A stretch of DNA of 64,000 nucleotides from Zanthoxylum bungeanum (lineage: Eukaryota > Streptophyta > Magnoliopsida > Sapindales > Rutaceae). The position numbers were made by a program, and so were the translations under genes. Below, in pieces: positions 48,181 to 59,952 of the stretch (positions are counted from its first letter, which is position 1; the number at the start of each line of letters is the position of its first letter). Where the stretch lies: NCBI GenBank assembly GCA_019454045.1, contig SKCR01034763.1, positions 19,213 to 83,212 of the forward strand, in the 5' to 3' direction. A model generated the notes under the pieces. The model was not told the DNA's origin, made no database searches, and was given only the letters and a program-made list of their open reading frames with translations.

Positions 48181-48605
48181 TTTGATGATGATGATGAATT
48201 TGACGCTACTTTGATGATGATGATGAATTTGATGATGATAATTTGATGATGATGATGATGATGATTATACTTTGCTGATGATGATGATGGTTGTTGATGA
48301 TGAATCTGAATTTGATGATGATGCTACTTTGATGATGATGATGAATTTGATAACGCTACTTTGATAATGATAATGAATTTGATGACGATAATTTGATGAT
48401 GATGATGATGATGATACTTTGATGATGATGATGATGTTATACTTTGATGATGATGATGATGTTATACTTTGATGATGATGATAATTTGATGATGATGATG
48501 ATACTTTGATGATGATGATGGTTGTTGATGATGATGATGGTTGTTGATCATGAATCTGAATTTGATGATGATGCTACTTTGATGATGATGATGAATTTGA
48601 TGACG
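48180..48605. repeat. GAT-rich minisatellite in the CACTA element
   Basis: This is an imperfect array of GATGATGATG tracts broken by TTT, AATTTGATGACGCTACTTTG and TTGTTGATGATGATG segments. Higher-order units of about 60-130 bases recur, for example the GCTACTTTGATGATGATG blocks near 48198, 48323 and 48572. On the plus strand it would read mainly as Asp, Asp/Glu or Met runs, but it lies before the acceptor at 48627 and is probably intronic. Confidence 0.85.
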
Positions 48606-48627
48606 CTAATGCGACGGGTTTTTGCAG

Positions 48628-49604
48628 ATGGCAGCAGGCAATCACAGACGGGCTACTGCGACTCCATCTACATCAGCAAGGACAACTGGCCCTGGTGGAG
48701 TCTCTGATAGCATAGGTGAGTCCAGTACAGCGAAGGGTCGAGGACGTACCCGTGGCCTGGGGTTGGCTAATTATGTTAAGGCTCACGGTCGTATCCGAAT
48801 TGAGATATCAGATGATGGACACAGTCAAGTCGGACAACATAATTCAGCGTTTACTACAGCCATATGAGCTACAGCTTGATTTGAAGCTCCCCAAAACTAT
48901 GTTTCTTGGAGAAAGATATCATGGGAGACGAAAATCAACCAGCTACTTGTGAGTTTCTGTACGGTATTAAGTTTTCGATATTGTTTGTTAGTTAAATTTT
49001 TATTTTATACTTATTTTTACTCGGTTGCTATTCATGTAGGAGTGGTTCGACTTTGATCTAACCAAAGTGAATTTCCAACATTATATTGACTACCACATGG
49101 GAAAAGTTATAAAGATTATAGGACAAAAGTCCTGAAACCAATATTCGATGAACATAGACCTTCAGATGCTCCACAACACAAACCTGATTTTATAGAGGAG
49201 CAAGGCTGAACATTATTATGTGAGCTTTGGTCTAGTAAAAAACACAAGGTAAATTTTGAAATAAACGGAAATTTATAATTGTCTTTGTTTTTGGTACTTA
49301 CAGTTTTGGTAAATGCATGATAAATGTCAGGCAAATGCGGAAAATCGAAGTCACTTACGTTTTAACCATCGTGGAGGTTCGAAGCCATTTATCCAACATC
49401 GTGCCAAACATTCTGAGGTAAATATATCCTAATGTAAAATATAACAATTCATTGTTTTTACTAATATGGAATAATATTGAATTTATTTTCTGTTTATAAC
49501 AGAGTAGCACAGGTGAGGTGCAATCATTTCCAGATTTTTTTCCGTGTGACGCATTACAATGAGAAAAATAAATAGATAAATGAAGAAGCCGAACGCTGCT
49601 ATGT
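48628..49604 (+). pseudogene. Transposase_24-type CACTA gene, broken and cut by F
   Basis: The acceptor TTTGCAG at 48621-48627 is followed by the ATG at 48628. The first exon reads MAAGNHRRATATP, then KGRGRTRGLGLANYVKAHGR and IRIEISDDGHSQVG, which I recognise as the plant Ptta/En/Spm (Transposase_24) protein. A stop follows at 48865-48867. Later fragments continue the family in other frames: EWFDFDLTKVNFQHYIDYH (about 49040-49096), then HLRFNHRGGSKPFIQHRAKH near 49350-49415 and a last piece near 49503-49600. Copia element F is inserted about 50 bases downstream in intron-like DNA. The second CACTA protein is thought to act with TNP2. This copy is inactive. Confidence 0.8.
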
Positions 49605-49654
49605 AAGTTTCAGTTTTTAAAATAAAATAATTAATATTATATATGTTAATTTCA

Positions 49655-51235
49655 TTGGACAATTATGACCCATAGCATCACCATTTGTACAGAACATGGT
49701 GTTGTTGTACAAATTAACTATGTGACAAAGGAAATTGCTCTTTTATCATTTGTAATTGGATTACCAAGATAAATAATTGATAAAAGTCCTTATGATTAGT
49801 TCCAGATTGAGATTATATGAGATAATATCAATCTACGAAGGTTTAATCATTAAATTATCCCTAGTCATAGTATTATCGAGATTGGACATCGATAATGCGG
49901 AATATCACTCTAGTCATGGTGGAGATGATGATCACATAGGATACGGAACTGGTACTCTTTTATGCTGCAGCTATCGGGATAATATGACAAGGTCATAGTT
50001 ATCCGATTATAGAGACTAGTCACTAGAGATCCGATATGTTGCTTCGTACGGGGCAGACACAATTCCAGCCTCAGGCCTAGCATGTGACATCCGATACTAG
50101 ATCACAATACGCAATACCACGTATACTACTCCTGACAAAGATTAAATATTCCATTAAGAATATTTCTAGAGAATTGGGTAGGCACGGTACTTTGCTAGAA
50201 GCCAACCATGTCTCGTAAATCGATAAAAATGTAGTACGAGGTACGTACGTGATCGGATAGTCTGATGACCGGATTTACTGCCAACATATCCAGGGATCCC
50301 ATGGGTCGCTTCCCAAAGATTCATCGATGACGTATGACCCGAATATTATTAATCTGGGATTAATTAGTAACAAAAGAAAATTAATCTAGGATTAATTACA
50401 GAGAATTTAATCTGGGATAAAATTCATATAAAAGAGAGAGAATGATTAATTTGGAATTAATCGATAAAATAATATACTCGATATATTAAACGAAATTGGA
50501 TTTCGACGTGAAATTAAAATTAGAATTTAATTCGCTAGCGACGTGAATAGTAATTTTGCTAGGCATAATTTTTTAATTTAATTTGATTTAATTACGTCGT
50601 AACGGAAAATTCGTTAATTCAGAATTAGCGAACCCGAGCCCGGTAGTGTTTACGGGCCCACTCATATTTCGAATCAAGTGGGGCCTACAAGTCACATCAT
50701 TAGTCATTCTTGTGATGGAAGTCACATCAACTTTGAGTGATGTGATGGATGTCACTTTTGTGAGTGATGTGAGTTGTTGGAAGGCTTTAATGCCTTGTAC
50801 TTTTTTTGAATTTGGTAATTGATTTTTGTATTTATTTTTTGGAAATAAAAAAAATAAACAACACAACTCTCATCTCTCCTCTCTCTCTCTCACAGCCTTG
50901 GTGCCATTTTCTCTCTAATTTCTTGGCTTGGCCGAGAACAAGAAGAAGCTTAAGGAAGATTTTTGGCAAATCTTTCCAAGTGCTAGCACACCAAAGGGGT
51001 CTTACAAAGGTGATAGGGAAACACATCTATGAGCATGGAATCCATTCTCAAAGCTTGGAGCTTGAAAACAACACAAGAAGCACAAACGGAGGGCTTGGCC
51101 GAAATTTCAATGAAGAATTTTTATGTTCATCGCATCCAAAAGCCGATCAAAGTGAGTATTTCCGTTACTTTTTTTTGATGTATTCACATGTTTCATCGCT
51201 TAATTAGATCTTGGTTTGACCTAGAAAACCCAACA
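49655..51235 (+). repeat. 5' LTR of element F with an internal deletion
   Basis: The LTR begins at TTGGACAATTATGACCC (the first TG is replaced by CA) and ends AAACCCAACA. It is 1,581 bp, about 450 bp shorter than the LTRs of A. The gap lies at about 49902, where ATGCGGAA jumps to TATCACTCTAG. GGAA is present at both deletion edges in A. Confidence 0.88.
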
Positions 51236-51887
51236 ATGGTATCAGAGCCATGATTAAGCATGAAATTGGAATTAGGGTTCTTAACTTTAAATTTGGGTAA
51301 AATTGATTTGAGCATGATTTGATGAAATTGTTTGATTACGTATGCTTGAATAATGATAACTTAGAGTTATGCATGATCAATTTGATGAAAATTGAATTGG
51401 ATTAATTTTTCCCCAAATATTTAGCTTGGCCGAATTGTGTAGATGATCTAAAGTCATGGTGATTTTTATTTTTTGATCATTGGATACGTTGAAAGACTTG
51501 GGATAAATTGATTTAGGATTTAATTGGATTAAAATCGAAATCGAATTTAAAATCCCTCTTATTGCCATGAGCTTCAAAGCATGAATGGGATTGATTTGCT
51601 TCAATTATGTTGGACATTAGTTGATAACAATAAAACATGATTAATTATGCAAATTGGTATTTTGGAAATGTTGATTTAAGTAGTTAATTATGGCTAATAC
51701 ACTTTAGTTAATTGAATTGTGAAATTTGGAATTTTAGAATTTAATTAGTTGGGCTAAATTTGGAATTGGGCTTATAAAGTTGTATTTGGGCTTAATGGGT
51801 TTGGTCGGGCCAAGTATGGTTTAGGAGAATTGGTTGGATCCAATTGGGCCTAAAACCATTTCCGCAAAGTCCAAATATGACGATTGG
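51236..51887 (+). other. Leader of element F, first part
   Basis: This is AT-rich untranslated leader matching A from 2978, with no gene seen. Its last five bases, ATTGG (51883-51887), are the target duplication of element E. Confidence 0.83.
51237..51249 (+). promoter_or_regulatory. Primer binding site, initiator tRNA-Met, element F
   Basis: TGGTATCAGAGCC lies one base after the LTR end. Confidence 0.93.
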
Positions 51888-54407
51888 TGTAGGCACTGTA
51901 TTCTTGTATATAAGTCCCGATGATGAGTCTCACATGGAGACACTACCTCTTAAGTTGTGAAAGCCGCGGGAAACAGATGTCGGAAGGGAAAAGTCAGAAA
52001 TTGACACTTTGTTGGATTTAATTCGCTTTTTAGCTTCGGGGTCACTTGTTGGACCTCTGTTTTAAAACACATGCTTACCCCAAACCCCCGCATGCCCACA
52101 CATCCTTAGCCCAAACCACACACCAAACCATACACCAAGCCCACTAAACTAAGCCAAGCCCACGCCCAAATCACTCTAAGCCACACCCACTCACCTTCCA
52201 AATTAAGAAAACACACATTACACAAATGCATAAATCAAGCCAAATCCCATTCCTAAATTAAAGAAATCTCATCAAATACTTTCCTAATCCACTTAAATTA
52301 CACTCCCTAATTAAAAGATACTAACCAAATCATATCCCTAACTAAAAAAAGAATAAATCAAATTAAATCAAATCACATCCCTAATTAAAAGATTTTTCCT
52401 TATCACACAATAATTAAAAATATCTCCCATTAATTACACAAATCCTTTTACTTTCAAACAAGGAAAGCTCCCATCTCTTTGCCTATAAAAAGAACCCTTC
52501 ACTAACACATTAAACATGTGGCTCATTCTCACGAAAACACAAAGAAAATAACCTAGCTCATTCACGCCCAAGCTCTCCAAAATTCCTCCCAATTGCTGCA
52601 CAACCCTCGAAACAATTCCCATCCATTGCCGTACAAACACCAAAAGAAAAACCCTTTGAAACAAACTAAACCTAAGCCACAAACCAATAAAAAGAAATAA
52701 ACAAAAGCAGCCCCACCGACCAGCAAAGAAACAACAATTAAACAAAGCATCCACGTAAAGACAAAACTCACTGGGACCCTTCTGATCAGCGCACAACAAG
52801 CTGAACAACAGCCCTCACGTACCCCCTCAGCCCTTCCACTAAGGCCAAGCCAGAAGCCCCTCACGTCCCCCAAAACGACACAGCCCTTGCTTAACGTAAT
52901 CTGCCATATTCACAGCAAGCCTTCAACAAGCATCATCCCTCACACTAAAGCCACATTCACCAGCCCTCAAACTCACGACACTGCCCTTCATTCTAGCCCT
53001 CAAACTCACGCCACTGTCTTTCATTCAGCCTTCAAACTCATGCCCACTACCCTTCATTCCAGCCTCCAAACTCACGCCTACTGCCCTCCATTCTGCACCC
53101 TTAACATCATGGCCACTACCCTCTGTTCCAATCCCCCTGATTCACGCCAATACCTCTGAAAATAGTCCCATAGATTGACGTCGATGTACCCTTGAAAACC
53201 TCCCAAAATAGTCCCTGAATTAACCCAAAATTACACCTAAAAATTGCCCAAAATAGTCCCGAAATTGCACTGAAAAACTGCAGTAAAAACCCACAAAACA
53301 GCCCCCCAAAACCCGCAAAAACTGCCCAGAAAAATATCCAGAAACTACCCAGAAAACTATCCTGAAAACTATCCTGAAAAATGCCCAGAAAACTGTCCAG
53401 AAAACTACAAAAATAGTCTTGAAAAAACTACATCCTTATCACCGAAAACCACAACCAGAAACAGCCGTAAAACGAAGTAAAACAGTAGCCAAACAGTGAA
53501 ATAGTGAGGGGGAACGTTGAACCAGTGAACCAGAGGAGTTGTAGAGCATCAACCATTCCAACAACCGGGTACCGCGCTTTCGAGAGACGATAAAAGAGGT
53601 TAGATCTGAGGACACCTTCTTTATTTATTATCTTTCATTTTTTTATTTATTTTAATACTTTATTGCATATGAGTATTATGGATTGATGCATGATGTGAAT
53701 TCCGGATGAACGGAATGCGTGTTCCCTTTTGTGGTATATTGGATGGAAACTCGGACGTAAATTCCGTAGCCGAATCTGAATAGACGGTATTGCGGTTTGA
53801 CTCGGGATACAATGCCACATACTACTTAAGAGACACACGTATTTCGTTTCATCCAACCATGTATTCGAGAATGATGTAGTCTAGTAGATTATTTATCTAT
53901 TTAGCATTATTAGGTTGTTAGTACGTTATTTATTATTTATGCATGATTTAGTCCTTTAATTTCGCAATAGTAATTTAGTTTACGTTTATGTTGAAGTGAT
54001 TATTTATTGGTTATTTGCATTGGATGATTCAACATGCTCGTTGTGTGATATTATATGCTTGCCATTATAATGACTTATTTTTAAAGCATGCAAACTTAGT
54101 CATAGGATTTATTTTGATGAATGCGGACTAGATCTAAGTTACCTTTGAGCAAGCATGTTGAGTAGATTCGATTAGTTTATAGCACAAATCATATCATTTC
54201 AAGTGACATAAGTAAGGGACCATTCCGAACCCAACGGTTTGAGGTCTTCCCTTGCGAGGGGTGAGTGCGGCCTTAAATCATATTTTCCCGGTTCACACCG
54301 GGTGGCGACTCCATGTTATTTCTCCGGTTTAGTTCCCCCGTGGGCTATTCCGTACTCCCGACTAGGCCGCTAGCCTAGAACAGCATCACCAATTTCCGTG
54401 TCCTACA
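51888..54407 (+). repeat. 5' LTR of element E
   Basis: The LTR is 2,520 bp, from TGTAGGCACTG to GTGTCCTACA. It includes a 33-35-bp repeat, about five copies, at 52960-53160 (CCCTCAAACTCACGCCACTG) and short CCAGAAAACTATC repeats near 53330-53410. A GGCGACTCCA copy at about 54304 resembles the start of the primer site. The frames of about 100 codons on the minus strand are not supported. Confidence 0.93.
52960..53160. repeat. Short tandem repeat inside the 5' LTR of E
   Basis: About five imperfect copies of a 33-35-bp unit containing CAAACTCACGCCACTGCCCT are present. The same array is in the 3' LTR at about 60995-61200. Confidence 0.8.
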
Positions 54408-54410
54408 GTC

Positions 54411-54428
54411 TGGCGACTCCACTGGGGA
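54411..54428 (+). promoter_or_regulatory. Primer binding site of element E
   Basis: TGGCGACTCCACTGGGGA begins three bases after the LTR end. It starts TGG as expected for pairing with a tRNA 3' CCA. The tRNA is probably the one used by Ogre-like elements (I recall tRNA-Arg), not verified. Confidence 0.75.
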
Positions 54429-55356
54429 TAGAGAATCGGCCCCAAATAATGTCTTGTAGTGATTATGATTTGTGCTTTAGTTAACTGTGTCTATAGTGGG
54501 TTGAAGGGGGTTTAATCAAAGACATTATTAAAGCTATATAATGGTTTGGTGTCTTCCTTCATTCACTACCTTTCTACAAGGAAAAGTTGTGAAGGCACCT
54601 AGATAATCATGTACTAATAGCTTACAGTGATGGACTAATTTAGAGGACTCATTGTTTATTCATATCACCAAGCGATAAGAGCCTAAGAGGCTTGGGTATT
54701 TAAGAGAGTTCACTCCACCCTCCCTCTGGGGAATCTACAACGGGAAATCCATTTGACAATCAGTCACACATCTTAACTCGTTGGCACGTATCATAAGGTA
54801 TAAAAAAGGTGCGCTCACTTGGTCGCTTGAACCCTTGAGTGGGGAGTCCTAGTTGTGGGCAATCCTTCGTCAGCGAGAGCCTTTATCCGCACTCCCGTAA
54901 ACCCAAGTGTGAATTTTAGTCGTAGAACTAGTAGAAATTATTTCTTATGTTTATGTTTTGGACCATCGTCATTTGGATCCAGTTGGACTTCTTATCAAGA
55001 GATGTGAACTTGTTGGGCCATTTAAACTAGGACGAGTTCATGTCCTTTGACAATTGGGCCAAAAGTTTCTGAAATGCCGATGGGCTATTTTGTGTTTTGT
55101 CCTCTTATCATTTGAAGTCGTTTAGCCATGTTATCGCAAAAGTGTAAACCTGTTAGGCATTTTCAACTGGGACAAGTTTACACCTCGCAATTGTATGATT
55201 GAATGCTTCAAAATGATAATGGGCCGACCTACATCGCACGCATCTCATGCATCTCATGCATGCACGTATCATGTTAACCCTTGTGTCTTAAAACCCATCA
55301 TAGATATCTGTTGGGTTAGGAAAGAGGGAAGACCCATCAAGAGGTAGATAGCGAAT
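54429..55356 (+). other. Leader of element E
   Basis: No gene is seen. Two diverged copies of a roughly 100-base repeat lie at about 54985-55085 and 55125-55230. Each carries GTGAACTTGTT/GTAAACCTGTT, a tract around GACGAGTTCAT/GACAAGTTTAC, and then GGGC. The paired segments could fold as hairpins. Confidence 0.6.
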
Positions 55357-56480
55357 ATGAGTGAATCAGTCAATGAGGGATCTCGTATGGATCAGCTGGA
55401 AGCCAATCTCACTAAAGTCACTGAACAACAGCAAGCCTTGACTGCCGCTATATCTAATATGGATGTGCCCCGTGCTACGGAAGGATCTTAAAATGAGAGG
55501 CATGAGAGCCCTCCATGTGGATTGAATGATGATGCTCATGTGTTTGATGATGATATGGCTGAGTATGCCGTGGGAAGAATAGCCAGATCATAGGCCGAAT
55601 TACAGAAGCTCTGAGATCAGGTGGAGTCAGTTACTCGTAAATTGAAAGGCAAGCATGAAGACTTATTGGATTATGAGGCGATAACTTTTGAGGAGCAGCT
55701 GCCGGCTCAGATTAAGATGCCCGACATAGCCAAATTCAATGGGAATGGGTACCCAAGGGTCCATCTTCGACAATATATCTTGATAATAAGTTCAGTGGGC
55801 CTGTCACAATGCCAAGTTCAGAAGATGTTTGGGATGTCCCTTGAGGGGGCACCCCTTGGTGTGGTACCATAGCCTTGAAAGAAAGGTTAAGAAAGATTAG
55901 AGGGAACTAGCAGATGCTTTTCTGAAATAATAAGTTACAGATTTGGAAATCGACTTGTCGCTTCGCGACCTGGAGAACACCAAGCAGAAGCCGGAAGATA
56001 GCTTTAAAGAGTATGTGGGTCGCTGGAGAAGCCAGCTTCTGGAGATGCAGACTCGGCTCTCGGAGAAGGACCAAATCAAAATGATCATCAAGGGTACTAA
56101 GCCCTCAATATATGGCAAGTTGAGGAGGATGACTTCCATTATTGCGGATTTCAGACAGTTGAGGGAGACTATCACGGATATCGAGGAGGAGGAAGCTGAG
56201 AACAGAAAGTTTTATGGCCAGAACAGGAGGACTGTTGAGGGGCCTTCGGAGATCAAGCCTGCTACTGCTGAAGCTATTCTCCAATCTTAGTATGCCTTTG
56301 TCGAAGGTGTTTGAAAAGCTAAAGATGCAAGGACTTCTAAAACCTTTGGAACCTATGCCATTTCCAAATCTTGTGCCGCTGCACCTCAACCTGAACCTAT
56401 GTTGTTACTTCCACCAAGAAAAAGGCCATGACACTGGCAATTGCGCCCGTCTTAGGCATGAGATCCAAAACTTCATTTAA
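55357..56480 (+). pseudogene. Gag relic of element E (Tat/Ogre-like)
   Basis: The ATG at 55357 opens MSESVNEGSRMDQLEANLTK. In-frame stops follow at 55489-55491, then TAG and TGA before 55621. The core gag text PAQIKMPDIAKFNGNGYP and SQCQVQKMFGMSLEGAPL then appears, followed by a frameshift near 55880. KQKPEDSFKEYVGRWRSQLL continues to 56290. The C-terminal segment in a third frame reads FEKLKMQGLLKPLEP, then FHQEKGHDTGNCARLRHEIQ, a zinc-knuckle-like CYFH...GH...C. About 200 bases of decayed gag tail follow. The order and wording match Tat/Ogre gag. The protein would coat RNA and package it but is no longer encoded. Confidence 0.8.
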
Positions 56481-57580
56481 GCCCATAAAATACCCGATCC
56501 CAAAAAAGAACAACCCAACACACACCGGAACCCCCTACCAAACTATCACTCCGTCCCACCACCTACCTACATGATCAACTCTGGTCTACCCAAGACCTTT
56601 GTCCTTCAAAATCTCAACCCCCAAACTTCTCGCATAGGAATAAGGGAGAGCAGCAGTGAAAAACATTAGGCCAAGGTAGAAGGCAATGATGTAAACGATG
56701 AAGACGCTTTCTTAGTTTATTTAATCCTGTATTTTTAATAATAAAGACATTTAGTTTTCCTGCTTATTCAAATTTTCCTCAATAGTTAAAACATAAGTCC
56801 AATGATGAAAATATTTGCTTTAGGATGAAATCTTAAAAACGATAAGTGTGAGATGCGCTCTCATCTGGTATTCTGAATAGTTAATCTTGGCTAGACTCAC
56901 GAGCACTTGATTACGGGATCTCAACAGTAGAAGCCTGAGTGTTCTGCAAGATGACTAATTAAAAGAGATGGTGGATCAGTGAATGATCGTTTGCCTAGAT
57001 GTCCATCCCGGTTTACTTATGTTTCGATATGTGATATGATTGGAAATAAAGAAAAAGTCTCTACAATGAAAAGAAAGAAAAAATAGACCGCCTATAACCG
57101 ATAAGCGTGAAGCTATCCATAGGTGAGTATTAGGACCACCATGAGGAGAAATGCTACCTTAAAGGGTAGGCGTGTCCAAAAAAAATAGTGAAAGAAAGAA
57201 AAGAGAAAGAAAAAAGAGAAAGAAAAAAGAAAGATCAAAATGAAAAGAAAGAAAAGAAGAAGAAAACCATATCATGTTGAGTACGAGAAAATAATCGCAG
57301 AGTATGATCAAGACATCTTATTTGGTTAGACCCACTGATCCAATTCTTCGAGATAAAATCATCGAGTTGGCTTACTTAAGGATTAAGCTGCGAAAGAGCC
57401 TTGGCACACACACACACTAGGAGTCTAGTTCAGATCACTCATTCAGACGAACAGATTTGAGTATGTTAAGTACTTTGAAGGTTCTTTGGTTTCGACGCGA
57501 AGTATCCGTTGAGGATAAAAATATGTTTGGCTATCGGGACTATCTCGTGAGAGGCAATACAGCATGTGGATATGCAACAC
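56481..57580. other. Non-coding interior of element E where pol would be
   Basis: After gag tail text (to about 56700) there is no RT, integrase or RNase H similarity in any frame. A purine-rich tract of AAAGAAAGAAAAGAG type lies at 57180-57270. This absence is the basis for calling E gag-only. Confidence 0.75.
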
Positions 57581-57929
57581 CACATCAGTATCAGTCTGGG
57601 GACGAGGCCCACATCAGTATCGGTCTGGGGGTGAGGCCCACATCAGTATCAGTCTAGGGGCGAGGCCCGCATCAATATCAGTCTGGGGGCGAGGCCCACA
57701 TCAGTATCAATCTATGGGAGAGGCCCACATCAGTATCAGTCTGGGGGTGAGGCCCATATCAATATCAGTATAGGGGTGAGGCCCACATCAGTATCAGTCT
57801 GGGGGCGGGGCCCATATCAGTATCAGTCCGGGGGCGGGGTCCACATCAGTATCAGTCTGGGGGTGGGGCCCACATCAGTATCAGTCTGGGGGCGAGGCCC
57901 ACATCAGTATCAGTTTGGGGTTGAAACAC
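57581..57929. repeat. Tandem array 1 of element E, 29-bp unit x12
   Basis: There are twelve consecutive 29-bp copies of a unit starting ACATCAGTATCAGTCTGGGG and ending GCGAGGCCC, with a few substitutions per copy. The apparent 69- and 159-codon frames here are this array read through and are not genes. Confidence 0.93.
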
Positions 57930-58640
57930 ACATTATCAGCACGCCGGGTATGGAACTCCGAGTATGGAGATACACATTATCAGCACGTCGGGTATGGGAT
58001 TCCGGGTATGGAGACAGACATTATCAGCACGTCGGTTATGGCACTCCGGGTATGGAGACAGATATTATTAGCACGCCGGGTATGATATTTCGGGTATGGA
58101 GACAGACATTATTAGCACGCCGAGTATGGCACTCCGGGTATGGAGACAGATATTATCAGTACATCGGGTATGACACTCTGGGTATGGAGACAGACATTAT
58201 CAGCACGCCGGGTATGGCACTCTGGGAAGGGAGACAGACATTATCAGCACGCTGAGTATGGCACTCCCGGTATGGAGACAGACATTATCAGCATGTCGGG
58301 TATGGCACTCCGGGTAGGGAGACATACATTATCAGCATACCGGGTATGGCACTCCGGGTATGGAGACAGACATTATCAGCACGCCGAGTATGGCCTCCGG
58401 GTATGGAGACACACATCATCAGCACGTCGGGTATGGCACTCCGGGTATGGTGCAGATATTATCAGGACGCCGGGTATGGCACTCCGGGTATGGAGACACA
58501 CATTATAAGCATGCTGGGTATGGCACTCTGGGTATAGAGACGGACTTTATCATCACGCCGGGTATGGCACTCCGGGTATGGGGATGCAACAGCAACACCT
58601 CGGGTATGGGGTTTAGCATGCCGGGTATGGCACAACCAAA
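57930..58640. repeat. Tandem array 2 of element E, 44-bp unit x about 16
   Basis: The 44-bp unit reads ACATTATCAGCACGCCGGGT and then ATGGCACTCCGGGTATGGAG, with a short ACAG end. About 16 copies have increasing divergence at the right end. GGGTATGG occurs twice within each unit. The frames of 63-172 codons across it are artefacts. Confidence 0.92.
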
Positions 58641-58799
58641 TCGACTCAATTCAAGGCAACAGGCAAAGAACACCGAGGAGCACAAGGAAGACCTAACCCA
58701 GCGGAATAGGAAACATATCCATACATACATACATACATGTCAAATACACACAATTTTTGCTTTGTTTTTGTTCACAGGTTTCGAAGAAAAGCGGCAAAG

Positions 58800-59215
58800 A
58801 CAAAACACAACGGGAATAAGACCCACAACTCAAATAGGGAACAAGACCATCAGCTCACTTCGGGAACAAGACCCATAATTTAGGGAACAAGACCAATAAT
58901 TCAGGGAACAAGACCCTCAGCTCACTTCGGGAACAAGGCTCACAATTCAGGGAACATGACCCTCAACCCTCAACTAAAATCGGGAACAAGACCCATAATC
59001 CAGGGAACATGACCCTCAACTCAAATCGGGAACAAGACCCACCATTCAGGGAACAAGACCATCAGCTCACTTCGGGAACAAGACCCACAATTCAAGGAAT
59101 AGAGCCCTCAACTCAAATCAGGAACAAGACCCATGGGAACAAGACCCTCAACTCACTTTGGGAACAAGACCCACAATTCAGGGAACAAGACCCTCAGCTC
59201 ACTTCGGGAATAAAG
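58800..59215. repeat. Tandem array 3 of element E, GGGAACAAGACCC units
   Basis: The array alternates GGGAACAAGACCCACAATTC and GGGAACAAGACCCTCAGCTC type half-units, giving a higher-order unit of about 46 bp, with some irregular copies. Confidence 0.85.
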
Positions 59216-59740
59216 CCCACAATCAATTCAGTTCGGGAATAAAGCCCACAATCAACACAGCTCGGGAATAACGCCCACAGTCAGCTCAATTCGGGAATAA
59301 AGCCCACAATCAACACAGCTCGGGAATAAAGCCCACAGTCAGCTCAATTCGGGAATAAATCCCACAATCAACACAGTTCTAGAAAAAAGCCCATATTCAT
59401 CACAGTTCGAGAACAAAGCCCACTTTCTACGTAATTCGGGAACAAAGCCCATATTCAGTATAGCTCGAGAATAAAGCTCACACTCAACAAAAAACGGGAA
59501 CAAAACCCACATTCAGTACAGCTCTGGAACAAAGCCCATAGTCAACACAGTTCGGGAACAAAGCCCACTCTCTACACAACGGGAACAAAGCCCCAAGGAA
59601 CAAAGCCCACTATTTACACAGTTCCCAGAGGTCAAAAGCACATCGCCATCACATTTAGCACAATTTGGGAACAAAGCCCAGAGAACAAAGCCCACTCTCA
59701 ACATAACTTGGGAACAAAGCCCACAGACGGTTCAAAAATG
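59216..59740. repeat. Tandem array 4 of element E, GGGAATAAAGCCC units
   Basis: The unit of about 29 bp, TCGGGAATAAAGCCCACAAT followed by CAACACAGC, decays to GGGAACAAAGCCC copies to the right. It is related to array 3 by its core GGGAAYAARRCCC. Confidence 0.85.
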
Positions 59741-59941
59741 GACCACCTAATATCAGTTCAGTTCGGTAGTGATTCCTAGAGATCGCAGCATCTTGCAGGG
59801 ATGAACCTCGGATGTCGTAGCACCTCACAACCAAATCGACTCAACTCAAAGCAACAGGCAAGTCAAGTGGCAGAAGTAAAAATGCATTACATAAACTTTG
59901 ATAGGATTGTCATTGTCACACATTACACAAGTCCCATCAAA

Positions 59942-59952
59942 GTGGGGGCAAC
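59942..59952 (+). promoter_or_regulatory. Polypurine tract of element E
   Basis: GTGGGGGCAAC, within AAAGTGGGGGCAAC, directly precedes the 3' LTR, the expected plus-strand primer position. Confidence 0.8.

Larger units (their letters stand above)
42468..49654 (+). mobile_element. CACTA (En/Spm) DNA transposon, decayed, right end not seen
   Basis: The left end is CACTACAACAATTATGG, with the CACTA signature, followed by a cluster of TTTAGCGTCGAA / TTCGACGCTAAA palindromic repeats. It encodes a TNP2-type (Transposase_21) gene and a Transposase_24-type gene on the plus strand, the usual pair for plant CACTA elements. Element F is inserted near 49655 in the second gene, so the right terminal repeat must lie beyond the window or be lost. 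Both genes carry stops and frameshifts, so it is not autonomous now. Confidence 0.88.

Noticed and set aside
52434..52873. Minus-strand open frames rich in C, F, L and V in the E LTR (also near 60640-60915)
   Set aside because: They are LTR sequence with no domain, and the two LTR copies do not keep the same frame.
57581..58640. CRISPR-like repeat array
   Set aside because: The repeats are directly tandem with no unique spacers, and they lie in a plant retrotransposon.
57564..58878. Several open frames of 63-172 codons with repeating HISISLG- and METDIIST-like peptides
   Set aside because: They are tandem arrays 1 and 2 read through. Overlapping frames stay open only because the units lack stops.
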